Source of the DNA: an uncultured Oscillospiraceae bacterium
GTDB taxonomy: Bacteria > Bacillota > Clostridia > Oscillospirales > Acutalibacteraceae
DNA: 64,000 bases
Reading direction: 5' to 3'
Assembly: GCA_900540275.1 (NCBI GenBank)
Contig: UQFO01000007.1
Span: 38,572 to 102,571 of the forward strand
In this document: positions 25,225-33,465 of the stretch, piece after piece
Layout of the letters: each line of letters starts with the position of its first letter
How positions within the stretch are numbered: the stretch's first letter is position 1
The notes under the pieces: generated by a model
The model's input: the letters and a program-made list of their open reading frames with translations, nothing else
Told to the model about the DNA's origin: nothing
The model's database searches: none
Made by a program: the position numbers and the translations under genes

Positions 25225-25395
25225 ATGATGTTTGCCCATTCGGGCAATGATGCCGCACTTCGTGCGATGATGCTGCCTTCGGCAATGATGTGTCCTGCGG
25301 GACATAGGGGCAAACATCACATCATGCCGCAGCGAAGCGAAGGCACATCATTTTGCAAAGCAATCCATCATTTCGCCGTAAGGCGATACATCATG
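25225..25395. repeat. Array of seven small hairpins spaced by ATGATG / CATCAT
   Basis: Hairpins: TTGCCC/GGGCAA (25232-25247), CGCAC/GTGCG (25254-25266), TGCC/GGCA (25274-25284), TGTCC/GGACA (25291-25304), TGCC/GGCA (25325-25345), TTGC/GCAA (25353-25363), TCGCC/GGCGA (25373-25386). The spacer is ATGATG in the left half and CATCAT or a close variant in the right half. GATGTTTGCCC (25227-25237) and GGGCAAACATC (25308-25318) also pair over the first four hairpins. No protein is credible here. Confidence 0.8.
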
Positions 25396-25484
25396 AAAAA
25401 TCCATCCTGTTTGACAATCCTGCAAAAACTTATGAAAGCTGTTTATTTTTTCCAACATAGTCAATCCTATCATAGAGGTGACTT

Positions 25485-26930
25485 ATGATGGAATCAATCT
25501 GGAGCAGGGAAACTAGCATAGAGCCGCGCAAACCGCTTTACGGCGACAAACGGGTAAATACGGTGATAATCGGCGGCGGGCTTGCGGGAATCCTGACCGC
25601 TTACCACCTGAAACAAAAGGGCATTGAGGCGATTGTTTTGGAGGCTTCCCGCATAGGAAGCGGGCAGACGAAGAATACGACAGCCAAGATTACGTCCCAG
25701 CACGGCGCCGTTTACCACAAGCTTATAAAGACCTTCGGGCAGGAAAAAGCAAAGCTGTACGCCCGCGGCAACGAGCAGGCAATCAGCGAATACCGCCGTA
25801 TCGTCGAGGAGAATCAAATAAGCTGCTGCTTTGAGGAGCTGCCCGCCTGCCTGTACACGTGCCGCCGGCCCCAGCTTTTAGAGGATGAGGCGCGCGCCGC
25901 GCAGTCGCTTCAAATCAGCGCGCGGTTTACAGAGGAAACGCCGCTGCCGTTTGAGGCTGCGGGCGCGCTGTATTTTGAGCGCCAGGCACAATTCCACCCG
26001 CTTAAATTTTTGGAGGCAATCGCGCGTGAGGTCACGGTCTATGAGCAGACGCGCGTTTTAAGCGCAGAGGAAAACAGCGTCGTCACGGCGGACGGTATGG
26101 TCGTGAAGGCAGACCATATCGTCTTCGCGACGCATTATCCCTTTATAAATATGCCGGGCTATTATTTCGCGCGTATGCACCAGAAGCGCAGCTATGTGCT
26201 CGCGCTTGAAAACGCGCAGCCGCTTTCGGGGATGTTCCTCGGCATAGACGAGGACGGGCTTTCCTTCCGAAACTCCGGCGACCTTCTGCTGCTCGGGGGC
26301 GGCGGGCACCGCACAGGCGAGCACTCCGCCGGCGGCAGCTACAAAATGCTCCGGCAAAAGGCAAAGGAATTTTGGCCGGACAGCGCGGAAACCGCGCACT
26401 GGTCGGCACAGGACTGCATTCCGGCGGACGGCGTTCCGTACATCGGGCGTTACTCTTCCACCACGCCGAACTGGTATGTTGCGACCGGCTTTAATAAATG
26501 GGGCATGACGAACTCCATGCTCGCCGCACAGATTATCACAGGCCTGATTACCGGAGACGAAAGCCCCTATACGGAAATGTTCAGCCCGCAGCGCTCAGCG
26601 ACCTCCCCCGGCGCAAAATCGGTGCTCGCGGAAGGTTTGCAGGCGGTCAAGGGCCTTTCAAAGGAGCTGTTCCACGTGCCGAAAACGGAAATAGACAGGC
26701 TGCCCACAGGCCACGGCGGGGTCGTTGATTGTAACGGGGAAAAGGTCGGCGTCTATAAGGACGAGCAGGGCGAAACCTTCCTCGTCCCCACGCGCTGCCC
26801 GCATCTCGGCTGCCAGCTCGAATGGAACCCCGACGAGCTCAGCTGGGACTGCCCCTGCCACGGCTCTCGCTTTGATTACAAAGGAAACCTGATTGACAAT
26901 CCGGCACAGGAGGATATCGGACATGCGTAA
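25485..26930 (+). CDS. FAD-dependent oxidoreductase with C-terminal Rieske [2Fe-2S] domain
   Basis: A 481-residue protein. Residues ~25-370 form a DAO-type FAD oxidoreductase: dinucleotide motif TVIIGGGLAGILTAYHL, then LEASRIGSGQTKNTTAKIT, and a C-terminal VPYIGRYSSTTPNWYVATGF. Residues ~400-475 are a Rieske domain with cluster ligands CPHLGC and CPCHGSRF. This is the YhfW-like layout, presumably passing electrons between flavin and cluster; the substrate is unknown. RBS is AGGTG before tandem ATGs. Its stop overlaps the next gene by 8 bp, so the two are translationally coupled. Confidence 0.9.
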   Translation: MMESIWSRETSIEPRKPLYGDKRVNTVIIGGGLAGILTAYHLKQKGIEAIVLEASRIGSGQTKNTTAKITSQHGAVYHKLIKTFGQEKAKLYARGNEQAISEYRRIVEENQISCCFEELPACLYTCRRPQLLEDEARAAQSLQISARFTEETPLPFEAAGALYFERQAQFHPLKFLEAIAREVTVYEQTRVLSAEENSVVTADGMVVKADHIVFATHYPFINMPGYYFARMHQKRSYVLALENAQPLSGMFLGIDEDGLSFRNSGDLLLLGGGGHRTGEHSAGGSYKMLRQKAKEFWPDSAETAHWSAQDCIPADGVPYIGRYSSTTPNWYVATGFNKWGMTNSMLAAQIITGLITGDESPYTEMFSPQRSATSPGAKSVLAEGLQAVKGLSKELFHVPKTEIDRLPTGHGGVVDCNGEKVGVYKDEQGETFLVPTRCPHLGCQLEWNPDELSWDCPCHGSRFDYKGNLIDNPAQEDIGHA

Positions 26931-27867
26931 TTTTCACGGAAAATACAAAACCCATCCCTTTTTTGAGGGCTGGTATTTAAAGCACCAGGGCAACGGTACA
27001 ACCATCGCGTTTATCCCTTCCTTCCACGTCTGTAAAGACAAAAAACGCTACGCGCAGATTCAGGTCGTTACGGAAAACGGCTCGCACTGCTTCCGTTTTC
27101 CGCCTGCCGCCTTTCACGCGGAGGAGAACCGGTTTTACGTACGCGTAGGCGCAAACGCCTTTTCAAGCGCCGGAATCAACGTCGATTTGCAGGGAAAGGG
27201 ATTAAGCGTAAAGGGCACGCTCCAGTACGGCGCGCTCACGCCTCCCGAAACGGATATGATGGGGCCGTTTCGCCATGTCCCGATGATGCAGTGCAATCAC
27301 GGTGTTCTAAGCCTGACGCACAGCCTTACAGGCACGCTTGAGATTAACGGGGAAGCTTTTGATTTCACCGGCGGTACGGGCTATATTGAAAAAGACTGGG
27401 GCTGCTCCTTTCCAAAATCGTATCTCTGGGCACAGCTCAGCTGGTTTGAAAACAGAGACTGCTGCGCGATGCTCTCTATCGCGGACATCCCGTTTGCCGG
27501 TACAAGCTTTACCGGCTGCATCGCAAGCGTATATTACGGCGGGCGGGAATACCGCCTTGCCACCTACCGCGGCGCTAAAATACTGAAATATTCCCAGAGG
27601 GAAGCTTTGATTGAACAGGGGCCGTACCGCCTGCGCGTACAGCTCATTCAGGATAGCGGCGCGCAAAAGCTGCAGGCGCCCCAGAATGGGGAAATGGCGC
27701 GCGTGATTAAAGAAAGCCCCGCGTGTACGGTACGTATTCATTTTATGGTCGGGAAAATCACGCTGTTCGACGTAACGCGCGATAACGCAAGCTTTGAATT
27801 TTGCGTGCAGGAGCTTGCGCGCCGCAGCCAGACGAACGCCGCTCCCCCTTCGCGCGCCGAAGCCTGA
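26923..27867 (+). CDS. Tocopherol cyclase-like protein
   Basis: A 314-residue protein starting at 26923 (ATGCGTAA overlap with the previous stop, RBS CAGGAGGATATCG). The N-terminus HPFFEGWYLKHQG and the central signature GTGYIEKDWGCSFPKSYLW with a following WAQLSWF-type stretch (AQLSWFENRD) are the hallmark of the tocopherol-cyclase-like family. In plants and cyanobacteria this family closes the chromanol ring. In anaerobic bacteria the role is unknown; a lipid- or quinone-binding lipocalin-like fold is expected. Coupling to a FAD/Rieske enzyme hints at joint action on a hydrophobic redox molecule. Confidence 0.85.
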   Translation: MRNFHGKYKTHPFFEGWYLKHQGNGTTIAFIPSFHVCKDKKRYAQIQVVTENGSHCFRFPPAAFHAEENRFYVRVGANAFSSAGINVDLQGKGLSVKGTLQYGALTPPETDMMGPFRHVPMMQCNHGVLSLTHSLTGTLEINGEAFDFTGGTGYIEKDWGCSFPKSYLWAQLSWFENRDCCAMLSIADIPFAGTSFTGCIASVYYGGREYRLATYRGAKILKYSQREALIEQGPYRLRVQLIQDSGAQKLQAPQNGEMARVIKESPACTVRIHFMVGKITLFDVTRDNASFEFCVQELARRSQTNAAPPSRAEA

Positions 27868-27876
27868 TAAAACAAC

Positions 27877-27914
27877 AGAAAAAGCGGCCGGAGGGCAAAA
27901 AGCGCTCCGGCCGC
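27877..27914 (-). terminator. Bidirectional terminator between convergent genes
   Basis: GCGGCCGGAG (27884-27893) pairs with CTCCGGCCGC (27905-27914). A T-rich tract (CTTTTTCTG) follows on the minus strand. Confidence 0.85.
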
Positions 27915-27938
27915 CGTAATAATTGTTTATGCCGCCGT

Positions 27939-28754
27939 TCAGGATACGGGAACAGGATATTCCTGTGTACTTCCATCCAGGCTGTTATACACTTCATAAT
28001 TGACGACCAGGTTCCCGCCGTCTGACAAGGTAACGTACCTATCGAGAACTTCACAGTCGTTAAAATCCGTTTCAAGCTCCGGATGCTTTTCCATCAGCAA
28101 GGAGGTACTGTCGTTAAACGACAGGCTGCTGTCGCGGAACCTGTCGTACCTGCCGCGGTTGAACATGGAGCAGGCATAGATTTCGCCGCTTTCGCCCCTC
28201 ACCCAAATAATGCACTCGTCGTCTGTTTTAAAGTCGCCGATGTACGAAGCGTACGTAATATGGTACATATTCGACTGGCAGTACATGCCCTCATATACAT
28301 ACTCCCGCTGGTCCTCCCCGAGTATGTCCATAAGGTACGCGTCCGCAATCCCGCGCGCGTCCAGCTCTGAAATAAACCTGCCGCCTGTTTCCTGGGAAGC
28401 GCCCGTCTTTAAAAAGCCGCAAAACAAATCCGAGTCCGCCAGGAACACATACTGAGTATCCTGGTCGTCCACAAAAACGTCGTAGGTGCCGTATTTGTCG
28501 GCCCGCTCGCTCACCGGCAGGTCGCTTTGATTCATGGTTTCCTTATATGTCAGGCTTTTGCTGTTTTTATTGAACAAAGACACCTGTTTTGTACTTTCCA
28601 TTTTTTCCTGCATGACCTGTGGGCCGAAGAAGCCGCCGGCCACCCCGGCGCTCCTCCCCGAAAGGAGAAAGCCGGATAACACCACGATTGTCAGGCTTGC
28701 CGCTATGACGGCCGCCCATTTGTTTCCGGACCTTTTTTCGAGGAACCCTTTCAT
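27939..28754 (-). CDS. Membrane-anchored protein of unknown function
   Basis: A 271-residue protein with one N-terminal membrane helix (~12-32, WAAVIAASLTIVVLSGFLL) and an extracytoplasmic domain. The start at 28754 follows CAGGAGGAGG; an ATG 14 codons upstream has no RBS. The outer domain is acidic and Tyr/Asp-rich with beta-like stretches (YGTYDVFVDDQDTQYVFLAD, CIIWVRGESGEIYACSMF). I do not recognise the family. It stands alone, flanked by a terminator and an AT-rich upstream region. Confidence 0.65.
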   Translation of the reverse strand: MKGFLEKRSGNKWAAVIAASLTIVVLSGFLLSGRSAGVAGGFFGPQVMQEKMESTKQVSLFNKNSKSLTYKETMNQSDLPVSERADKYGTYDVFVDDQDTQYVFLADSDLFCGFLKTGASQETGGRFISELDARGIADAYLMDILGEDQREYVYEGMYCQSNMYHITYASYIGDFKTDDECIIWVRGESGEIYACSMFNRGRYDRFRDSSLSFNDSTSLLMEKHPELETDFNDCEVLDRYVTLSDGGNLVVNYEVYNSLDGSTQEYPVPVS

Positions 28755-29170
28755 TTTAATTAACCTCCTCCTGATTTGTGTAGATAAAGCACACAATCAT
28801 AAATTTTTTAAATATAGCCTGTAAATATAACCTGTTGGCTTAAATTGGCCAACATTTAATTATTGATATGGATGATGATTCATTTCATTAACATTATATA
28901 ATTTTTATTTTATAATGTCAATGTTAATGACGATAAATAAAATAATATATTTTTTCCTGTGGTTCTGTTTTTATTTTTTGTAAATAATGCAAACGCATGA
29001 ATTGAAAATAATACCGATTTCGTATAATCACCACAAATAAAAATGTGAACTACCGGCGTTTTGACGGTAGCCCTTAGATTATTTGCTTTTTATTCTACTT
29101 ATTTGACAAAATCGATTTTCCGTATTTTTATCATTTTTTGATTTTCTGAAAATGATTCAGGCAAAAACCC
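28755..29170. other. AT-rich gene-free region with inverted repeats
   Basis: No credible gene. TGTTGGC (28833-28839) pairs with GCCAACA (28848-28854). CATTAACAT (near 28887) is matched by ATGTTAATG (near 28920). A hairpin CTACCG...CGGTAG lies near 29050-29070 with T-rich sequence after it on the minus strand and may terminate the DUF3298-like gene. The first inverted repeat is placed as an operator would be for the gene starting at 28754. Confidence 0.5.
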
Positions 29171-29854
29171 CTATCTGCAAAGCTGCTCAGGCGAACGCAC
29201 CGTTTCGGAAAATGGCAGTACAAATACGCGGATTCCGCTGGAATAAGGCGCAATCTCATATTGCTGGTAGAAGAACGCCAGGCCCTGCGGCGTACAATAA
29301 AAATTTTCATCGTTGAAATTCTCCGCGGCCAGCTCTTCATAATTTTCAAAATAGATTTCCGGCTCCTCTTCAGCCTGTTGCTTTATCGCGTTGAGCAGGC
29401 AGTCTTTATAATCAACCGGCGGCGGGAAAAATTCCCTGAGGGATACCCTCCCCCCGCCGCTGAGGTTCCACGTCTGCGCGCTGCGAAGCGTACTGCCGTG
29501 CGCGCCTCCCGTATATTCGTACCGGTCCGTGTAAAGGCTCAGGATACAGCCGTCGTTGCAGGTAACGGTAAATTCGCTGACTGCCTCAAAAGCGGGCATC
29601 GGATAATTCTCCTTTTGCGCAGCTTGGAGCTGCCCGACCGCCTGCTGATATAAATCGTTCTCCACATGCTCCCTGAACCCGCGCGCCCGGCACCGGTAAA
29701 ATTTATTGATTGCCATCAGCGCCGCGTCATACCGGCAGGTCACAAATTCGGGAAACGAAATCCGATAGGTAAGAACCACCTCGCCCCTGTACGCCAATTT
29801 CTTTTCTTCTGTATGTGTCTTTACTGTAATATGGCCGTTTTGCAACAAAACCAC
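29171..29854 (-). CDS. DUF3298-type protein (RsiV/PdaC-like domain)
   Basis: A 227-residue protein resembling DUF4163/DUF3298 proteins. The centre shows SLYTDRYEYTGGAHGSTLRS (the YxYTGGAHG motif typical of this domain), and the C-terminus shows YCTPQGLAFFYQQYEIAPYSSG followed by a beta strand, exactly as in DUF3298. Homologs include the extracellular part of anti-sigma factor RsiV and deacetylase PdaC. No signal peptide is visible here. The start is probably GTG 29854 or TTG 29845, after GCGGGGGTGG. Function unknown. Confidence 0.78.
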   Translation of the reverse strand: MVLLQNGHITVKTHTEEKKLAYRGEVVLTYRISFPEFVTCRYDAALMAINKFYRCRARGFREHVENDLYQQAVGQLQAAQKENYPMPAFEAVSEFTVTCNDGCILSLYTDRYEYTGGAHGSTLRSAQTWNLSGGGRVSLREFFPPPVDYKDCLLNAIKQQAEEEPEIYFENYEELAAENFNDENFYCTPQGLAFFYQQYEIAPYSSGIRVFVLPFSETVRSPEQLCR

Positions 29855-30135
29855 CCCCGCTTTATAATTATGGCCGGATTTCCTTCTGTATTCCCCTTTT
29901 CAGCACGTCTGGTCCGCCCGTTTCAATACGCGCGAAGGCGGGAATTTAATCTTTCATAGTTTTTCAGTGAAAAAGCGCAGAAGGTTTTACTTGAAAACAT
30001 GGCTATTTATCTGTTAAAATATAGGTATGAAGGAATCGTGCGGGCAAAACCGCAAACGGTTATAACAGGCCCCGGTACAGCGCGCGTAAGCCGGCTTTGA
30101 CTGCGCGCTGCCCATATATAAAAGGAGTGAGACAA

Positions 30136-30426
30136 ATGCATGCGGCCCACAGGGCAATCCGCACGGACGACGTCAAGGCACATTTTGAATTCTGCGCTTT
30201 GCCCGATTGCTCGTATCTATCGATGAAAGGCAAATGCGGCAGGCTGGACGTGCCGGAATGCCTTGGAAAAGCCTGCCCGTTCGTCCGCATTGCGGGCGAC
30301 GGCGCACAGGATGAGGAGCGGTGGCGCAGGCGCCTTAAGAGCCTGGACGAAACAAAGCAGGCCGCAATCGCAAAAAAATACTACGGCGGCAGTATGCCAT
30401 GGAACGAAGAGAAGGAGCAAAGGTGA
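30136..30426 (+). CDS. Small Cys-rich protein preceding carD
   Basis: A 96-residue protein with RBS AAAGGAGTGAGAC. The first half has six Cys (CALPDC, KGKCGRLDVPECLGKAC), spaced like a zinc- or metal-binding knuckle; the second half is a charged helix rich in Arg, Lys and Glu. I do not recognise it. It ends 5 bp before the CarD start and is very likely co-transcribed with it. Confidence 0.7.
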   Translation: MHAAHRAIRTDDVKAHFEFCALPDCSYLSMKGKCGRLDVPECLGKACPFVRIAGDGAQDEERWRRRLKSLDETKQAAIAKKYYGGSMPWNEEKEQR

Positions 30427-30431
30427 CTTAT

Positions 30432-30953
30432 ATGTTTTCTATCAACGACACGGTCATGTACGGGAACTCAGGCGTATGTACAATCGTAGACATCCGGCCG
30501 GAAAAGCTGGCGGGCAAAAAAATGACGTATTATATTTTAAAGCCCGCTGAAAACGAGAATATGACGATATACTGTCCGGTGGACAGCGATAAAATCAGGA
30601 TGCGCAAGCTGCTCACCCTGGAGGAGGTCAATCGCTTAATCAGCATTATGCCGGACACCACAGTCGAATGGATTGAGGACGACCAACGGCGCAAGGAAGC
30701 GTTTACCGCGGTTGTCAAGAGCGGCGACCACCGGGATTTGGTCAAGATGATAAAAACGCTCTATTTCAAGCGCGAGGAAAAACTAAGCGAAGGGAAGAAA
30801 TTCCACGCCGCCGATGAAAAAATCATGAAGGACGCGGAGGATATGCTGTACGGCGAATTTTCAAGCGTGCTGCAAATCCGGCGCGAGGAGGTCATCCCGT
30901 TTATTATGGGAAAGCTGGAGAACGCGGGTGATTTTATTGCCCAGCCGGGCTGA
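30432..30953 (+). CDS. CarD/CdnL-family transcriptional regulator
   Basis: A 173-residue regulator that binds the RNA polymerase beta subunit and stabilises open promoters. Residues ~1-65 are a CarD-type Tudor-like RNAP-interaction domain: FSINDTVMYGNSGVCTIVDI and YYILKP. The rest (~75-165) is helical, with KMIKTLYFKREEKLSEGKKF and EKIMKDAEDMLYGEFSSVL, matching the CarD DNA-binding part. The ATG at 30432 is chosen because it begins at the domain and follows AAAGGTGA. Confidence 0.92.
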   Translation: MFSINDTVMYGNSGVCTIVDIRPEKLAGKKMTYYILKPAENENMTIYCPVDSDKIRMRKLLTLEEVNRLISIMPDTTVEWIEDDQRRKEAFTAVVKSGDHRDLVKMIKTLYFKREEKLSEGKKFHAADEKIMKDAEDMLYGEFSSVLQIRREEVIPFIMGKLENAGDFIAQPG

Positions 30954-31466
30954 AGCGGCGCAGCCGGGTGAACGCCCCCTGTACCCGCAGCGTTCCACGC
31001 TTCGGACGGCAGGCCCCCGAAGCGCTTTTGAGGAAGCCGCCGCAGAAGGCGTGCCGCGCAGGGCGGGCCAAAAGCATCGAGGCGTGCCGCGTCCGCCAGA
31101 ACGGCGTTTCTAAAAAAGACGTGACGCTGGCCCATAGGGAAGCCGGCGAAAGGGCAGGCTGTCCTGCGGGCGGGCCGCGCAGGCACTGGCGTCCGTGGGA
31201 AGCGGGAACGGCGTGTTCATCTTGCGCTTTCCCGAGGCTGGCATGTAACAGCTGATAAGCAGGCGAAACGAAGGCAGGGGCTTTCGCTTTGCCTGTTTTT
31301 TGATTGGGTGGATATATTTCCCATACCAAAACAGCGGCTTCCCCCGCGTTATTACCGAAATTAAGCTTTTCTTGTCTTGCTATCATGAAACGCAGTTGGT
31401 ATAATGTAATATGTATGGCATAGACAAAATCCGTCCTGCGGCTTTCGCAGGCAAAGGAGAAACGGG
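30954..31466. other. GC-rich gene-free stretch after carD, with a terminator
   Basis: About 500 bp without a convincing gene. Bases 30955-31240 are clearly richer in G+C than the flanks, and short open frames exist on both strands, but none has an RBS and recognisable protein. A decayed gene is possible. Confidence 0.4.
31260..31302 (+). terminator. Terminator of the carD transcript
   Basis: CAGGCGAAACGAA (31260-31272) pairs imperfectly with TTTCGCTTTGCCTG (31282-31295), followed by TTTTTTG. Confidence 0.7.
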
Positions 31467-32564
31467 ATGAATCGGGACACTTTACTGATTGTAGACGATA
31501 TGGAAATCAACCGCGCGGTTCTGCGTTCTTTGTTCGAGGAGCAGTACGATATTATTGAAGCGGAAAACGGCGAGCAGGCCCTTGCCCTATTAAGAAAGCA
31601 CCACGGCTCGCTCGCGGCGGTGCTTCTCGATTTGGTCATGCCTGTAAAGGACGGCTACCAGGTGATGGCGGAAATGGCGAAAAGCAGGCGCCTTTCAAAG
31701 GTTCCCGTCATTGTGATAACCTCTGAGGATTCATCGGAGAACGAGGTGCGCGCGTTCGATTTGGGCGCTTCGGACATTATTATGAAGCCGTTCGAGCCGC
31801 ATGTGGTAAAGCGGCGCGTGCAGAACGCGGCGGAGCTCAACCGCCACAGGCTGCATCTGGAGGAAATGGTTGAGGAGCAGGCGCGCAAGCTGCGTGAATC
31901 GCGCGAAATCCTGATGGACGCGCTTTCCTCTGTAATCGAGCACCGCAGCGTCGAAACCGGGCAGCATGTTTTGCGCATCCGTATGTTTACGAAGGTGCTT
32001 CTTGAGGATGTCATGAAGCATTACCCCGAGTACGAATTGAACGAGCGGGTGATTACCATCATCGCGAGCGCCGCCGCGCTGCACGATATTGGGAAAATAT
32101 CGATTCCGGACGCAATCCTCAACAAGCCCGGGCGGCTTACAAAAGAGGAGTTCGACCTTATGAAGACGCATACGGAGCAGGGCTGTGAGATTTTATCCGG
32201 CCTTGACCGCATGGACGACAAGGAATACCTGCGGTACGCGTTTTTGATTTGCCGCCACCACCATGAGCGCTGGGACGGCAGCGGCTACCCCGACGGCCTG
32301 AAGGGCGACGGTATTCCCATCTGCGCGCAGGCCGTAGGCATCGCGGACGCTTACGACGCGCTCACCACCGACCGTGTTTACAAAAAAGCGATTGCGCCCG
32401 ACGAAGCGTTCGACATGATTCTCCACGGGGAATGCGGCGCTTTCTCCCCCAAGCTGCTGGAATGCTTTGCGCATGTCCGCGCGCGGTTTTCGGAGCTTTC
32501 AAAAAAATACGCGGACGGCCATTCCCCTAAGGCGGATTCCAGGCATTTGAACATTACATCATAA
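31467..32564 (+). CDS. Response regulator with HD-GYP-type domain
   Basis: A 365-residue protein. Residues ~1-120 are a receiver: acidic pair in LIVDDMEINR, phospho-acceptor Asp in VLLDLVMPVKDGYQV, Thr/Ser in VIVITSEDSS, Lys in DIIMKPFEP. Residues ~125-150 are a coiled coil. Residues ~150-350 are an HD-GYP metal-dependent phosphodiesterase: AALHDIGKISIPD, RHHHERWDGSGYPDGLKG and ADAYDALTTDRVYK. The usual GYP is present as GYP in DGSGYP. It probably degrades cyclic di-GMP or a related dinucleotide. No histidine kinase is next to it. Confidence 0.93.
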   Translation: MNRDTLLIVDDMEINRAVLRSLFEEQYDIIEAENGEQALALLRKHHGSLAAVLLDLVMPVKDGYQVMAEMAKSRRLSKVPVIVITSEDSSENEVRAFDLGASDIIMKPFEPHVVKRRVQNAAELNRHRLHLEEMVEEQARKLRESREILMDALSSVIEHRSVETGQHVLRIRMFTKVLLEDVMKHYPEYELNERVITIIASAAALHDIGKISIPDAILNKPGRLTKEEFDLMKTHTEQGCEILSGLDRMDDKEYLRYAFLICRHHHERWDGSGYPDGLKGDGIPICAQAVGIADAYDALTTDRVYKKAIAPDEAFDMILHGECGAFSPKLLECFAHVRARFSELSKKYADGHSPKADSRHLNITS

Positions 32565-32626
32565 ATTACGGCAGGCGTATCCGGTATCCGGCACGCTTCC
32601 CGGAAGAACGAAGCCCATCGATTTAT

Positions 32627-32657
32627 AAGCCGCCCAGGACAGGGCGGCTTTCTTTTT
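32627..32657 (+). terminator. Terminator after the HD-GYP gene
   Basis: AAGCCGCCC (32627-32635) pairs with GGGCGGCTT (32642-32650), followed by TCTTTTTG. Confidence 0.9.
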
Positions 32658-32671
32658 GGGCGGATATACAA

Positions 32672-32715
32672 AAATCTCCCCTGTACGCGGTTATTTCGCG
32701 TACAGGGGAGATTTA
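32672..32715 (-). terminator. Terminator of the XRE regulator gene
   Basis: An 18-bp perfect stem: AAATCTCCCCTGTACGCG (32672-32689) and its complement (32697-32714). A T-rich stretch follows on the minus strand. Confidence 0.8.
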
Positions 32716-32733
32716 TTTTCACATAGAAAGCCG

Positions 32734-33027
32734 TTATCCGTTCTTTGACTTAAACGCGCCCGCCATTTCTACCATGATGTCAATCTGCCTTTGGGACAGC
32801 CCTTCCACAGATATTTTCCTGATATTATCCAGCCCGAGCAGGTAATCGCTCGTCGTGTCCAGGATAACGCACAATTCGTATATGACCTCGGCGGAAGGAA
32901 TCGTCATTCCCTTTTCATACGCGGAAATGCTCGACCTCGACAGCCCCGCGCGTTTGGCTAGCTGTTCCTGCGATATCCTCTTTTGTTTGCGTAAAATTTG
33001 TAGTCTTTCGCCTAAATCGCATAGCAT
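32734..33027 (-). CDS. XRE-family HTH regulator
   Basis: A 97-residue Cro/CI-type DNA-binding protein. HTH at ~7-60: LQILRKQKRISQEQLAKRAG, SRSSISAYEKGMTIPSAEV, then DTTSDYLLGLDNIRKISVEG. The tail LLGLD..ISVEG also occurs in the double-HTH regulator at 36317-36841, so the two are related. Starts ATG 33027 behind AGAAGGTGATGC. It is divergent from the sigma-factor locus and may control it. Confidence 0.92.
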   Translation of the reverse strand: MLCDLGERLQILRKQKRISQEQLAKRAGLSRSSISAYEKGMTIPSAEVIYELCVILDTTSDYLLGLDNIRKISVEGLSQRQIDIMVEMAGAFKSKNG

Positions 33028-33465
33028 TTTGCATCACCTTCTTTCCAATTTTATCCATGTGTATGACATTCACACAAGATTATTTAAAAATATTTGCTTG
33101 AAATACTGGACAAATGTAAAAATATAGTATATGATTGTCATAAAGAGAGAAATAAATGTTTTTTGCAGGGATTTAGTAAAAAATCAAATAAGAAACGCAT
33201 ATGTAATAGGAATCCGCAAATATTCGCGGCAGGCGGCGGCCGCCCTTCTGTGACGCAGGGCGTTACGCGGACCCTTTCCCCTCTGCAAAAGCGGCGGGGA
33301 GGCTTTTCCGTTTGCGCGCGCGCCGCGGCTATCCCCGCGCGGGGAGGCAATTTTTCCAGCGGGTTTGTACGCGCCGCCGTTTCAAAATTGGAGGGTTTGG
33401 GACATGCTTTCATAAGTAAGACGCAGATGAGAAGGAAAATACAACATGCAGGCAGGGATTTTTTT
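33028..33465. other. Upstream region of the sigma-factor gene
   Basis: About 440 bp between divergent genes. The first 200 bp are AT-rich (promoter-like), while 33228-33410 are very GC-rich with several short palindromic GC runs. A frame stays open through it in phase with the sigma gene, but it lacks an RBS and family features. I see no supported gene. Confidence 0.4.

Noticed and set aside
25225..25395. Hairpin array as a CRISPR or as a coding region with many Met/His codons.
   Set aside because: No constant repeat of CRISPR size and no spacers of fixed length; frames through ATGATG simply give Met and His runs without RBS.
30934..31386. Minus-strand 150-codon frame after carD.
   Set aside because: It overlaps the carD end and the terminator, has no RBS and no recognisable protein; probably open by chance because of high GC.
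33094..33465. N-terminal extension of the sigma factor by ~124 codons.
   Set aside because: No RBS, composition unlike the gene, and the recognised sigma region 2 begins right after the ATG cluster at 33466.
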